A stretch of DNA of 64,000 nt from Actinobaculum massiliense (GTDB lineage Bacteria > Actinomycetota > Actinomycetes > Actinomycetales > Actinomycetaceae). The position numbers and the translations under genes were made by a program. This document shows, one piece after another, positions 50,013-58,592 of this stretch (the stretch's first letter is position 1; the number at the start of each line of letters is the position of its first letter). Below the pieces are notes generated by a model. That model searched no databases. It was not told where the DNA came from and was given only the letters and a program-made list of their open reading frames with translations. The stretch lies in the NCBI RefSeq assembly GCF_001457435.1, contig NZ_LN881716.1, positions 124,001-188,000 of the forward strand, read 5' to 3'.

Positions 50013-51991
50013 TTCTGCTTCCCCATTTCCCACTGGTACCACGGGTACTTGAAGAGCGGCACCTCCGAGGGTGGAATCCCGAGCTGGCGAGTGGCGAATT
50101 CCGTAACTTCCTTGAAAACCGGTGCCGCGGTGGTGCCGCCGTAGCCAGCTCCCGCGCCGCCATAAACGGTCACGGCAATCGCAATTTGCGGATTTTCCGC
50201 CGGCACAACGCCAATGAAGGTACCCACGCGCCTGGTGAGGTTGCCGTTTTTGTCGGGTACCTGAGCGGTACCCGTTTTGCCCGCCACGTTGTAGCCTTCC
50301 ACGCGCGCCATCCAGCCCGTGGAGCCGGGTTGCGTGACGCCCTGCATCATGTTGAGCATGGTCTGCGCCGACTCTTCGGAAATCACCCGATGTGACTCGC
50401 CGGGAACCGTGGCCACCTCGTTGCCGTGCTCATCAGTTACCGAGTCAATAATGTGGATCGGCATATACACTCCGCCGTTGCCGATGGTTGCGGCAATCTG
50501 CCCCATCTGCAAGGTGGTGGCCGCCCAGCCCTGACCGAACATGGTGGTGTAGCGGGTGCGGTTATCCCAGGTGGACGGGTCGCGCAGAATGCCCGCTGAC
50601 TCCGCGGGAAGCTCAATACCGGTGGGGCTACCAATTCCAAATGCGCGCATATAGCCATAGCGCGTGGAATCCTGCACCGTATCACCAATCTGAATGAGCC
50701 CGGTGTTGTACGAAAGCGCCATAATGCCGGCAACCGTCATCCCCTGGGTGGAGTGCGGATCGTTGTCCGAAATCGTTTCCCCGTTGGGCATGGTGATCCG
50801 ATCGGGCACCGTAAAAGTGGTGAGCGGGTTGACGGCGCCTTGATCGATTGCGGCGGAGAAGGTCGGAATCTTTCCCGTCGAACCCGGTTCTACCGGCGCC
50901 TGCACCGCGCGCGAGCCCCAGTTGGACGGGTCGGTTTCCTTCAAATTCGAAGGATCGGGGGAATTAGAGTCCGCCAGCGCCAGTACGCGTCCGGTGCCGA
51001 TTTCAATGACGACGGCGGAGCCCCACTGCGCACTATTGGCGGCAACAGATCGATCGAGCGCCTCCATCAGGGAGTTTTGCAAATCCCGATCAATGGTGAG
51101 CCGCACGTCGCGCCCATTGACGGGCTCAACTCGGTTCGCGGTTCCATTGGGTACGACGGCGCCGCCCCCGGCCGTTTGCACGGTGTACGAACCGTCCACC
51201 CCGGCCAAGACATCTTCCTGACTGCGCTCAATGCCGGCCTGGCCTACCGCATTCGGGTTTTGCGCCGTCTCGCCCACGTAGCCAATAATGTTCCCGGCCA
51301 CCGGCCCATTGGGATAATCCCGCTTCATGTACTGCTCGGGTTCAATCCCCGGGATCTGTAGCGCGGAAATCGTGCGCCAGGTTTCGGGGGAAATATCTTT
51401 GGCGATATAGGCGAAGGTGGTTTTTTCTTCCCCGCCCAGTAGCGTGCCGCCCAGCTGGGCGCGATCGAGCCCCAGAATCGGGGCCAGCACCTTCGCCGCC
51501 TCAGCCGCGCCGGTTCCCGCCACGACCGGATCGCCGGCCGCATCGCGAATAAGGTGACCGTCCTCGTCGGTCTTGTAGTGCACATATTCACCAATAAGTT
51601 TTTGGTTGACGCCCACGTTGTAGCGCTCGACCGACGTAGCAAGCACCGATCCCGATGAATCCTTTATATCGCCGCGCTCGGCGTGCAGGGTATAGGTGCG
51701 GGTGCGGAAAGCATCGGCGGAGGCTGCTAGCCCGTCGCTACGCAAGAACTGCAGATCGAAAAGTCTGACTGCCAGGAGGGCAATGCAGAGCAGAAAGGCG
51801 ATAATGAGGAGCTTGGTGCGGCTGTGAAACATCGCCGTATCCCCGCTGGCACTCGCCCGTCTACGGGCTAAAACGCGGCGCACGTCAAATCGTTGTGATT
51901 TCTGCTTGCCGTCTTTGTTGCCGTTACGTTTGCCGTCGCGGCGCGGGTGGCGGCTGGATGCGGATTCTCCGTTATTACGGCTTTCGTCCAT
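50009..51991 (-). CDS. ftsI: Septal transpeptidase, class B penicillin-binding protein
   Basis: This single-pass membrane transpeptidase cross-links septal peptidoglycan with FtsW. It has 660 residues. A basic ~55-residue cytoplasmic tail and one helix (LLIIAFLLCIALLAVRLFDL) precede the dimerisation domain (RGDIKDSSGSVLATS). Active-site motifs: SxxK as EPGSTGK (about residue 370), SxN as SYNTG (about 424), KTG as AGKTGTAQVP (about 573). GGGAGGTG precedes the ATG. Most relatives have a bulky residue between T and K of the first motif; Gly here is unusual. Confidence 0.95.
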   Translation of the reverse strand: MDESRNNGESASSRHPRRDGKRNGNKDGKQKSQRFDVRRVLARRRASASGDTAMFHSRTKLLIIAFLLCIALLAVRLFDLQFLRSDGLAASADAFRTRTYTLHAERGDIKDSSGSVLATSVERYNVGVNQKLIGEYVHYKTDEDGHLIRDAAGDPVVAGTGAAEAAKVLAPILGLDRAQLGGTLLGGEEKTTFAYIAKDISPETWRTISALQIPGIEPEQYMKRDYPNGPVAGNIIGYVGETAQNPNAVGQAGIERSQEDVLAGVDGSYTVQTAGGGAVVPNGTANRVEPVNGRDVRLTIDRDLQNSLMEALDRSVAANSAQWGSAVVIEIGTGRVLALADSNSPDPSNLKETDPSNWGSRAVQAPVEPGSTGKIPTFSAAIDQGAVNPLTTFTVPDRITMPNGETISDNDPHSTQGMTVAGIMALSYNTGLIQIGDTVQDSTRYGYMRAFGIGSPTGIELPAESAGILRDPSTWDNRTRYTTMFGQGWAATTLQMGQIAATIGNGGVYMPIHIIDSVTDEHGNEVATVPGESHRVISEESAQTMLNMMQGVTQPGSTGWMARVEGYNVAGKTGTAQVPDKNGNLTRRVGTFIGVVPAENPQIAIAVTVYGGAGAGYGGTTAAPVFKEVTEFATRQLGIPPSEVPLFKYPWYQWEMGKQK

Positions 51992-52046
51992 TCGCTGCCA
52001 CCTCCCAGATCTGTTTCATCGCGCCGCCTAGACTTTACCGCGAGGA

Positions 52047-52062
52047 GCGCCCGCCGGGGCGC
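52047..52062. promoter_or_regulatory. Short GC hairpin between ftsL and ftsI
   Basis: GCGCCC-GCCG-GGGCGC lies in the 98-bp gap. It has no T-run; function unknown. The gap holds no gene. Confidence 0.25.
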
Positions 52063-52089
52063 GTCCTTGCGATTTCACACGTTTCCAGG

Positions 52090-52563
52090 CTAATTCGCCG
52101 TCGCCGCCTGGGCCTTGTGGAATGCATCCTTAGCGGCCTGCTCGGCAACCTGGCCAGCCTCCGTCTTCGCGAACGGAGTCACGACCTGCCCGGTGGCCAG
52201 ATCAATGTGTTGCACGTTGGTAGCCGGTACGAGCCCGAGCTCCTCGGCACGTTTCTGCAGACCGTCGGGGGTTGAGGCCGCCACAACCTGATCTTTCACC
52301 GCCGCCTCGTGCGCCGAAGCCACCGCCATCTGCTGCTGCACCGAGCGAATTTCGTAAGCGGTTCCGACCATGGAGGTATTGAGAACGAACACCGTGGCAA
52401 ATGACCCGAAGAATAGCGTCACGCACAGCAGGACGGTGCTCATGAACCCGCGCCGGGGTGCGGGGGTGGGAACCACCGTCAAACGGGGCCGACCGTCAAT
52501 GACGCGCCGCCGCTCCGACTCCTGCTTTGATGCTGCCTCCATTTTGTGGGCTAGTTGGCTCAC
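52090..52563 (-). CDS. ftsL: FtsL-like division protein
   Basis: This small bitopic protein sits where ftsL always lies, between rsmH and ftsI. It has 157 residues. A basic N-terminal tail with PRLTVVPTPAPRRG leads to one helix (GFMSTVLLCVTLFFGSFATVFVL), then a short coiled coil (about 90-115) and AEELGLVPATNVQHIDL, a pattern of FtsL/DivIC-type proteins (the ELGLVPA motif). It joins FtsB and FtsQ. Sequence similarity within FtsL is always weak; position carries the call. It overlaps rsmH by four bases. Confidence 0.82.
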   Translation of the reverse strand: MSQLAHKMEAASKQESERRRVIDGRPRLTVVPTPAPRRGFMSTVLLCVTLFFGSFATVFVLNTSMVGTAYEIRSVQQQMAVASAHEAAVKDQVVAASTPDGLQKRAEELGLVPATNVQHIDLATGQVVTPFAKTEAGQVAEQAAKDAFHKAQAATAN

Positions 52564-53546
52564 CGGGCACCTCCTTCGCGGATTTTTTCCGCCGCGCGCA
52601 GGCGAACGGAAGCCGAACGAGAATTCGCTTCGATCTCGGCTGCTGTTGCTTTTCGCGCTCCTCGGGTGAGGAGACGCAAAATGGGCTGATGGTCTTCAAG
52701 TTCAACGGGTAGGCCGGGTGGCGTGGTCGACGTCGCCCCCTGCGCCAGCGCGTGTTTGACGAGCCGGTCTTCCAGAGACTGATAGGACTCGATAACGATC
52801 CGGCCACCCACGCGCAAGGAGTGAATTGCCGCCGGAAGCGCCTTTTCCAGGCTCCCTAACTCGTCGTTAACGGCCACTCGCAGGGCTTGGAAAGTCCGCT
52901 TCGCCGGATTACCTCCGGTGCGCCGAGCCGGAGCCGGAATCGACTCCCGCACTATCTCCACCAGCTCACCGGTGCGGGTCAGCGGTTCGGTTTCGCGCCG
53001 GCGCACAATTGCTTTAGCGATCCGCGAGGCGAATTTTTCCTCCCCGTACCGCTTCAAAATTTGGGCGATGGTGTGCTCGGGCTCCTCGGCCAGAAGATCG
53101 GCCGCGGTACGCCCCGCGCTCTGGTTCATCCGCATATCCAGCGGAGCGTCGTGCGCATAGGAGAAACCTCGTTGCGCTTTATCGAGTTGCAGGGAGGAAA
53201 CTCCCAAATCCATCAGGATTCCATCTACTTTTCCACCCGCGTGTTCCGCGGCGACGTCCCCCACCTCGTCGTAAACAGCGTTGACGGGGATGAAGCGCTG
53301 GCCAAACCGGGCCAGGCGTTCTTGCGCCAGACGAATGGCCTCGGGATCGCGATCGATGCCAATCACGGTGAGGTTTTCAAAGCGCTCAAGAGCCGCCTCG
53401 CTATGCCCACCCATTCCCAGCGTGCAGTCAATTAGCACCGGGGTCTCCAACTCAGAGAATGCGGGAGCGAGCAAATCTAGGCATACGTCAGGAAGCACCG
53501 GCTGGTGCAAGGCGTTATCGGCAGCGCGTGCCTCCTGGTCGCCCAT
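52560..53546 (-). CDS. rsmH: 16S rRNA m4C1402 methyltransferase RsmH
   Basis: RsmH (MraW) methylates N4 of C1402 in 16S rRNA with SAM. It has 328 residues. Motifs: HQPVLPDVCLDLL, DCTLGMGGHSEAAL (SAM loop), GIDRDPEAIRLA, GILMDLGVSSLQLD, RGFSYAHDAPLDMRMNQ, and AIVIESYQSLEDRLVK near RIVIESYQSLEDR. The ATG at 53546 is preceded by AGGAGGAACAG. A longer frame to 53798 overlaps mraZ and has no support. Confidence 0.96.
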   Translation of the reverse strand: MGDQEARAADNALHQPVLPDVCLDLLAPAFSELETPVLIDCTLGMGGHSEAALERFENLTVIGIDRDPEAIRLAQERLARFGQRFIPVNAVYDEVGDVAAEHAGGKVDGILMDLGVSSLQLDKAQRGFSYAHDAPLDMRMNQSAGRTAADLLAEEPEHTIAQILKRYGEEKFASRIAKAIVRRRETEPLTRTGELVEIVRESIPAPARRTGGNPAKRTFQALRVAVNDELGSLEKALPAAIHSLRVGGRIVIESYQSLEDRLVKHALAQGATSTTPPGLPVELEDHQPILRLLTRGARKATAAEIEANSRSASVRLRAAEKIREGGAR

Positions 53547-53682
53547 CTGTTCCTCCTGCGTATATTCCTCGGGAAAGATCCCCTTCGCGATGTTCTGAAG
53601 CTGGGGAATTGCCTCAGACCCTCGCGAAGAAGATCCCCTCCGAGGAAGAAACCTCTCCCGTACGGCTGGCCGCGGCCAACGA

Positions 53683-54114
53683 TTAGAAGAGGCCTGGAAT
53701 GACCTCGTCCTCTCGATCAGCGAACGCCGACTCCTGTTCGTCCAAGTAGTCGGACCACGCCCCCGCGTCCCAAATTTCAACCCGGTTTCCGGTTCCAATC
53801 ACCGCCAAATCGCGCTCAAGCCCCGCGTACTTGCGGAGCATGGCGGGAATCGTGATTCTCCCCTGCTTATCCGGTAGCTCGTCCACGGCGCCAGAAAGCA
53901 TGACTCGCGTATACGAACGCGCTTCCTTTGACGTGAGCGGAGCCTTGGCCAAGGTTTCCTGCATCTGCTCGAATTCCTGGATTGGAAACACGTAGATGCA
54001 ATGTTCCTGGCCGCGCGTCATCACCAACCCACCCTGGAGCTGGTTGCGGAACTTGGATGGCAGGATGATCCTCCCTTTCTCGTCGAGCTTCGGCTCATAC
54101 GTTCCAAGGAACAT
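53683..54114 (-). CDS. mraZ: MraZ transcriptional regulator
   Basis: MraZ is a DNA-binding regulator of the dcw cluster with two SpoVT/AbrB-like halves. It has 143 residues. Both halves show the family core: [19 protein letters not shown] and [23 protein letters not shown]. It is the first gene of the cluster and lies 136 bp before rsmH. Three direct GTGGAG repeats upstream are its likely binding site. Confidence 0.95.
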   Translation of the reverse strand: MFLGTYEPKLDEKGRIILPSKFRNQLQGGLVMTRGQEHCIYVFPIQEFEQMQETLAKAPLTSKEARSYTRVMLSGAVDELPDKQGRITIPAMLRKYAGLERDLAVIGTGNRVEIWDAGAWSDYLDEQESAFADREDEVIPGLF

Positions 54115-54141
54115 CCCGCACCCCCTTCCCTATGGCGCTTC

Positions 54142-54167
54142 CTCCACAATACTCCACTTTGCTCCAC
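54142..54167 (-). promoter_or_regulatory. MraZ box: three GTGGAG repeats at 10-bp steps
   Basis: On the minus strand GTGGAG occurs three times, at 54167-54162, 54157-54152 and 54147-54142, exactly one helical turn apart, ending 27 bp before the mraZ ATG. Direct repeats of this kind are the known operator of MraZ (TGGGN in E. coli, GTGGAG-like in actinobacteria). Confidence 0.85.
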
Positions 54168-54277
54168 AAGCATCTCAAATTAGCCGTGTCCTGGCAAGAA
54201 AATAGCAGAATTTCGGGATTTTCTGGGGTGGAGTGATCTTGCAGATGAAATCCGACTGCGGGCGCGTTTGCGGGCAC

Positions 54278-54305
54278 AAAAAAGACGAGGCCGATAAGCC
54301 TCGCC
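54278..54305 (-). terminator. Rho-independent terminator after the DUF3040 gene
   Basis: On the minus strand CGAGGC-TTATCG-GCCTCG is followed by TCTTTTTT. It ends the DUF3040 transcript before the dcw promoter region. A second hairpin, GGCGGCG-GCAC-CGCCGCC at 54322-54339, lies between it and the gene. The rest of 54115-54277 carries only the mraZ control region. Confidence 0.9.
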
Positions 54306-54350
54306 ATTCTTTGTATATTTTGGCGGCGGCACCGCCGCCTCGCGTTTTAG

Positions 54351-54767
54351 CTAGTCACGCCCGCGCCCGTTTCCGAAATCGCGCCGGCGCTTTTCCCATT
54401 CCTCGGCTTGGCGGGCCATAAAACCCTTCTTCTTGCCGTCTGACTGGGATTTCTTAGGTGAGGCACCGGAGCTGACGGAAACCTTTTCGGTGGTTACCCC
54501 CGCCAGCGCGTACCACACTCCTCCAAACATGACGACGACGCCGATCGCGGACATCCACAGCATATTGGCCGCAACTCCACCAATAAGGAGCGCAACCCCT
54601 CCCACCAGCGCCAAGAGACCGAGCACCAGATGCCGGATCGACAGCTGCCGGGTAACCGTCTCATGGACGGGTGCGGGTTTCATATTGCGCGCGAAGTTCG
54701 GATCTTCATCCGCGAGCTGTGCTTCGAGCTCCTCGAGCATCTTGCGCTCGTAGTCGGACAGCGCCAT
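54351..54767 (-). CDS. DUF3040 membrane protein
   Basis: This 138-residue protein is typical of actinobacteria and lies beside the dcw cluster. The N-terminal motif MALSDYERKMLEELEAQLADEDPNFARNM is the DUF3040 hallmark. Two hydrophobic segments follow (LVLGLLALVGGVALLIGGVAA and MSAIGVVVMFGGVWYALAGV), then a basic Lys/Arg-rich C-terminus. Function is unknown. It has its own terminator. Confidence 0.9.
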   Translation of the reverse strand: MALSDYERKMLEELEAQLADEDPNFARNMKPAPVHETVTRQLSIRHLVLGLLALVGGVALLIGGVAANMLWMSAIGVVVMFGGVWYALAGVTTEKVSVSSGASPKKSQSDGKKKGFMARQAEEWEKRRRDFGNGRGRD

Positions 54768-54846
54768 GGGGCCTCCTTACAGAAAATCTCGTCTCATACT
54801 ACCGTGAACCGGGGCCCAGGCCATAGAGGATTAGCCCACGCGCCGC

Positions 54847-56097
54847 TTAAATGCTCGGCCCGCCGCGATCTCCCCGGTGCTCGTCAGCCGGTTTCTTGAG
54901 GAGACTCGCCGGCCCCAGCGCGCCACTGCCGAATTTCTTGACGACGGCATCCATTGCCGTCTCCGCATCCTGCCGGCGGGCGTCGTCGTCGAACGCGAGC
55001 TGAATATTGGCACCCGCGGGCGCCAGCTGCTCCACCCGCAAGCCCAGCAAACGCAAGCCAGGATCGGGAATATCAATTCGATCCAGCAGGCCGCGCGCCC
55101 GGTCGTAAATATCCTGCGCCACCTGGGTTGGCTGATCGAAACTCGCCGAGCGCGTAATCGTGGTGAAATCCGCGAAACGGACCTTAATCGAGACCGTTCG
55201 GCCGGCCAAATGCGCCTCGCGCAGCCGCCGCGCTGAATCGTGAGCTTGATCCAGGAGCACGGCGTGAAGGCACTGCCGATCGGCCACGTGCTCAAAGAAT
55301 GTCTCTTCGCGGCCCACCGATTTTTCCTCCCGCTCGGTCTGCACCGGCCGCTCGTCAATCCCCATGGCCAGGCGATAAAGGTGGCTACCGGCCGCGCGTC
55401 CGAGCACGCGCACCAGGCGCGCCTCGCCAAGATTCGCCATATCACCGACGGTGGCAACACCTTCTCGGTCCAGCTTTTCTAGCGTGCGCGAACCCACTCC
55501 CCACATCACTCCCACCGGAAGTGAATGAAGGAACGGGAGCGTCTGATCCGCAGAAATAAGCATCCAGCCGTCCGGCTTCGCCTGCGCGGAGGCAATTTTC
55601 GCCACGTGCTTGGTAGCGGCAATACCGATGGAAGCCGGAACATTTTCTTGCTGGCGAATTCTCCTTCGAATGAGCTTCGCAATCTCAACCGGTGAACCAA
55701 AAATTCTGCGAGCGCCAACCACGTCGAGGAAGGCTTCATCAACCGAAACCTGTTCAATCCGAGGAGTGATGTCTCGTAAAATCGCCATAATTCGCCGCGA
55801 AACGTCCCGGTACTTCGCCCCGCGGACGGGCAACATAATCAATTGTGGGCATTTCTTGTATGCCTGCCCCACCGGCATAGCGGAATTCACGCCGTATTCG
55901 CGCGCCTCATAGGACGCCGCGGCCACCACGCCCCGCTCCTTGCCGCCCACCGCTACGGGCTTTCCACGCAGCTCGGGATGATCAAGCAACTCCACGGAGA
56001 CAAAAAACGCGTCCATATCCACGTGGAGGATCGGGGTGCCGCTATCATCGGTGCCCCACGAGTGGCGCGCGCTGCGAACCCTTGGTCCCCTTGACAT
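54847..56097 (-). CDS. dinB: DNA polymerase IV
   Basis: This Y-family translesion polymerase has ~416 residues. Motifs: ILHVDMDAFFVSVELLDHPELRGKPVAVGG with the catalytic Asp, AASYEAREYGVNSAMP, and VSVDEAFLDVVGARR with the SVDE metal pair. The little finger and C-terminal domain include SVGREETFF. I start at ATG 56097 with AAGGAGG before it. The longer frame to 56313 overlaps the divergent gene. It lies alone between DUF3040 and the methyltransferase. Confidence 0.93.
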   Translation of the reverse strand: MSRGPRVRSARHSWGTDDSGTPILHVDMDAFFVSVELLDHPELRGKPVAVGGKERGVVAAASYEAREYGVNSAMPVGQAYKKCPQLIMLPVRGAKYRDVSRRIMAILRDITPRIEQVSVDEAFLDVVGARRIFGSPVEIAKLIRRRIRQQENVPASIGIAATKHVAKIASAQAKPDGWMLISADQTLPFLHSLPVGVMWGVGSRTLEKLDREGVATVGDMANLGEARLVRVLGRAAGSHLYRLAMGIDERPVQTEREEKSVGREETFFEHVADRQCLHAVLLDQAHDSARRLREAHLAGRTVSIKVRFADFTTITRSASFDQPTQVAQDIYDRARGLLDRIDIPDPGLRLLGLRVEQLAPAGANIQLAFDDDARRQDAETAMDAVVKKFGSGALGPASLLKKPADEHRGDRGGPSI

Positions 56098-56221
56098 CTC
56101 CCCTCCTTCGCCCGCGGAATCGGTGGCCCTCTCGTAGGATACGGCACCGCTCCGACACGCGAACCGGGCGGCCCTACCTACCCGGGTGAGCCCGGTGGAG
56201 CCCGCGGTGCGAGGTAAGCTT

Positions 56222-57166
56222 ATGGCCGTGACGAAACTACCCGACGGACCGGTGCGTACTGACTTTTCCATCGCCGAATTGGAGCGGTATCGCGACTGTC
56301 CCTCGCTCGTCACTCTCTATCTTTCCGGGGTGGAATCCTCCGCTATTGATCTTGCGGATCCGTCCTTCTTGGATTTTGAGTATATGCAGCAGTTCAGGTG
56401 CGTCCTCGACGCTGCCTTCCCACCCCGCGACTCGCTGAAAATTTTGCACCTGGGCGCGGCGGCCTGCGCGTTCGCGCGCGCGGTTGATGCACAGCGCCCC
56501 AATTCTCGCCAGCTCGCCGTGGAAATTGATTCGAAGCTCGCCACCTACGCGCGCGAGTGGTTCGACTTGCCGCCCTCCCCTCGCCTGAGAATTCGAGTCG
56601 ACGACGCCCGGCGCACGCTCGACACCACCAAGGCCAGTTGGAATGTGATTATCCGCGATGCCTTCACCAATCTGGATGTGCCCGGCCCTTTGCGCACTGT
56701 CGAAGCCGCCCGGCGAGCCTCCGAATCGCTGGCACCCGGTGGGCTCTATCTCCTCAACTCGGTGGCCTCGGCGGGCCTGGAGCAACTGGGTCAGGAGGCC
56801 GGCGCTTTGCTCGAATCCTTTGAAAATCTGTGTGCCGTCACCGATCCGGCAATTCTACGCGGGCGCCGGTTCGGGAATATTGTGCTGGTCGCGTCGAATA
56901 GTGAGCTTCCGCTACCCGAAATCGAGCGCTCCATTCGCCGCCTGCCCATGCCTACCCGGGTGATTTACCAGAAGGATCTGGCCGCGCGGGCGCGTGCCAC
57001 CTTCCCCGTGCACGACTCGCAGGTGGGGGTTGGCAAAGCGAAGCCTAGTCCGCCGCGTGGCGGCCCTTGCGACGCGGGGATTGTGATTCGCCACGCTCCT
57101 GATCGCCGTTGCCCTCACCGCTTTCGGAACGACCCGGCCCGGTTTCGCCGTACTCACTTGCCGTAG
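56222..57166 (+). CDS. Spermidine synthase-like methyltransferase-fold protein
   Basis: This ~314-residue protein has a Rossmann SAM-type fold as in spermidine synthases: LKILHLGAAACAFARAVDA (motif I), QLAVEIDSKLATYAREWF, RIRVDDARRTL, WNVIIRDAF and GGLYLLNSV. Key polyamine-synthase residues are not complete, so it may be a methyltransferase or a spermidine synthase relative of unknown substrate. Its last ~40 residues lie opposite the PAC2 gene and look basic and unstructured. The start is ATG 56222; an ATG at 56186 is possible. It is divergent from dinB. Confidence 0.7.
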   Translation: MAVTKLPDGPVRTDFSIAELERYRDCPSLVTLYLSGVESSAIDLADPSFLDFEYMQQFRCVLDAAFPPRDSLKILHLGAAACAFARAVDAQRPNSRQLAVEIDSKLATYAREWFDLPPSPRLRIRVDDARRTLDTTKASWNVIIRDAFTNLDVPGPLRTVEAARRASESLAPGGLYLLNSVASAGLEQLGQEAGALLESFENLCAVTDPAILRGRRFGNIVLVASNSELPLPEIERSIRRLPMPTRVIYQKDLAARARATFPVHDSQVGVGKAKPSPPRGGPCDAGIVIRHAPDRRCPHRFRNDPARFRRTHLP

Positions 57167-58292
57167 CCGTGGCGCTATCTCGGCTGATTTCGCCGCCATC
57201 TTTGCTACTCTGCACGCAATCGTGGCCGCTTTCCGCGCCGCCCGAGGCGGGCTGGCCAGAAGCATCGGCGCGAATTGCGGCCGCCACCCGCGGCCCGGGC
57301 CCGGAGCTGAAACCGCGAGCGCGCCGGTACTCCTCGAGCCTCTCCTCGATTCCGCCTAGCGGCGCCAATGGCGCCTCCCGGCTAGCATCCTTGGCACCGT
57401 TCTTATATTTCGAAGCCTCGTATTGGGCCAGGAACTGCTCGGCTGCCCGGCCAATCTCATCCGCGCTGGGGACGGCGTGATTAGCGGCGGGGGCTTGCAC
57501 AAACCCCGGTTCGCCGTCGGCCTGGTCGTATTCGTCCTCAAGCGCGCGAACCATCTCGCGAAGCTGATCATTCTGCTTCATCATGTCCGCCAGGATGTCG
57601 TTCTCCTCGCGTACCCCGAGCTCGAGGTCTCCCAGCGGGAAAGAAAGCCCGGAAACCGAGGCGAGCATCGAAAGCGCGGAAACGGCGCCGGCCGCGTAGC
57701 GATTACCGGTGAGGTAAACCGGCACCCGCACGGTAATCGTCACCGAGGAAGCCCCGAACTGCGCCACGTTGTATTCAAAGAAATCCGTGAACGAGGCGGC
57801 GAACCACACATTGGCGTTGAGGGCCGGGGCCACCCTTTCACGGTTGTGAGAGCGCACCAGCATATCGGGCTGGCGCGTATGGGGAAGCCCCGCGGAAATC
57901 GAACCAATGGAAAAGATACGGGAAACCCCGAAGCTATCGAGAACGTCGAGGAGATCTACCGCGAAGGTGTCCCAGTAAAAATCAGGTTCGGTGCCGGTGA
58001 GAAGAAGGAATGGTTTACCTTCCATATCGCGCACCACATAAAGATCGATAGAGGGGCGAAACATCCCCACGAGCTCCCCATTGAGGTAGTTCACTCGCGG
58101 GCGCTGGGCGCGATAATCCAGTAGCGGGTCGACGTCGATAGAGGCGACCGGCACGGCATCGAGAGTCGAGAGCTCGGAACGGACCAAATCCGATACGGCT
58201 CCCGAATCGTTGAGCGGATCGGTCAGATTAAGAATGAGTGAGTCAATCCGCGGCGGAAAATCACCGGCCTTCGGGGTAATGAAACTACCCAT
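57045..58292 (-). CDS. PAC2-family protein
   Basis: This 415-residue protein carries the PAC2 domain (proteasome assembly chaperone-like) at about residues 15-235: VASIDVDPLLDYRAQRPRV, FLLLTGTEPDFYWDTFAVDLLDVL, SIGSISAGLPHTRQ and VPVYLTGNRYAAGAVSALSM. A C-terminal charged Glu/Ser/Arg tail of ~120 residues looks disordered. Actinobacteria carry PAC2 proteins whether or not they keep a proteasome; function is unknown. The last 122 bp overlap the convergent methyltransferase-like gene. It may relate to the Pup-ligase-like gene at 28186, but no link is visible. Confidence 0.88.
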   Translation of the reverse strand: MGSFITPKAGDFPPRIDSLILNLTDPLNDSGAVSDLVRSELSTLDAVPVASIDVDPLLDYRAQRPRVNYLNGELVGMFRPSIDLYVVRDMEGKPFLLLTGTEPDFYWDTFAVDLLDVLDSFGVSRIFSIGSISAGLPHTRQPDMLVRSHNRERVAPALNANVWFAASFTDFFEYNVAQFGASSVTITVRVPVYLTGNRYAAGAVSALSMLASVSGLSFPLGDLELGVREENDILADMMKQNDQLREMVRALEDEYDQADGEPGFVQAPAANHAVPSADEIGRAAEQFLAQYEASKYKNGAKDASREAPLAPLGGIEERLEEYRRARGFSSGPGPRVAAAIRADASGQPASGGAESGHDCVQSSKDGGEISRDSATATASEYGETGPGRSESGEGNGDQERGESQSPRRKGRHAAD

Positions 58293-58592
58293 ATTCGTCC
58301 CTCCTCAATTCTTTCCGTGTAGTCACACGTTAGCCGCGCCCAGGGCCGGCACAGTATTCATCCTCTCACACGTCTCCGACGCACTTTCCTGCCCGACGCG
58401 CTCGCTACAGCGTGAACGCCAGCACCGCCCCCAAAATTTCCCCCACCGAGTATTTCCCTCGCTGAGCAGGCATTTGTTTTGCGCTGTGAGACGATCCGGG
58501 CCGCGCGGTGGTATTTGACACTGCGAGTAGGTGATTTTTCCGCGATAATTGCTTGTCGTTTTCCGCGATCAGCGCTGTGAGGAGTTCGGTTA
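58293..58592. other. Divergent intergenic region before helD
   Basis: This 300-bp gap separates PAC2 from the HelD gene. I find no gene in it. It holds TTGACA (58515-58520) without a properly spaced -10, and a direct repeat TTTTCCGCGAT at 58536-58546 and 58559-58569, 23 bp apart, directly upstream of the GAGGAG ribosome site. No rifamycin-associated element (GGGGCTTGC...GCAAGCCCC type) is seen. Confidence 0.5.

Noticed and set aside
58293-58592. Rifamycin-associated element before helD
   Set aside because: I looked for the GGGGCTTGC...GCAAGCCCC type inverted repeat and did not find it.
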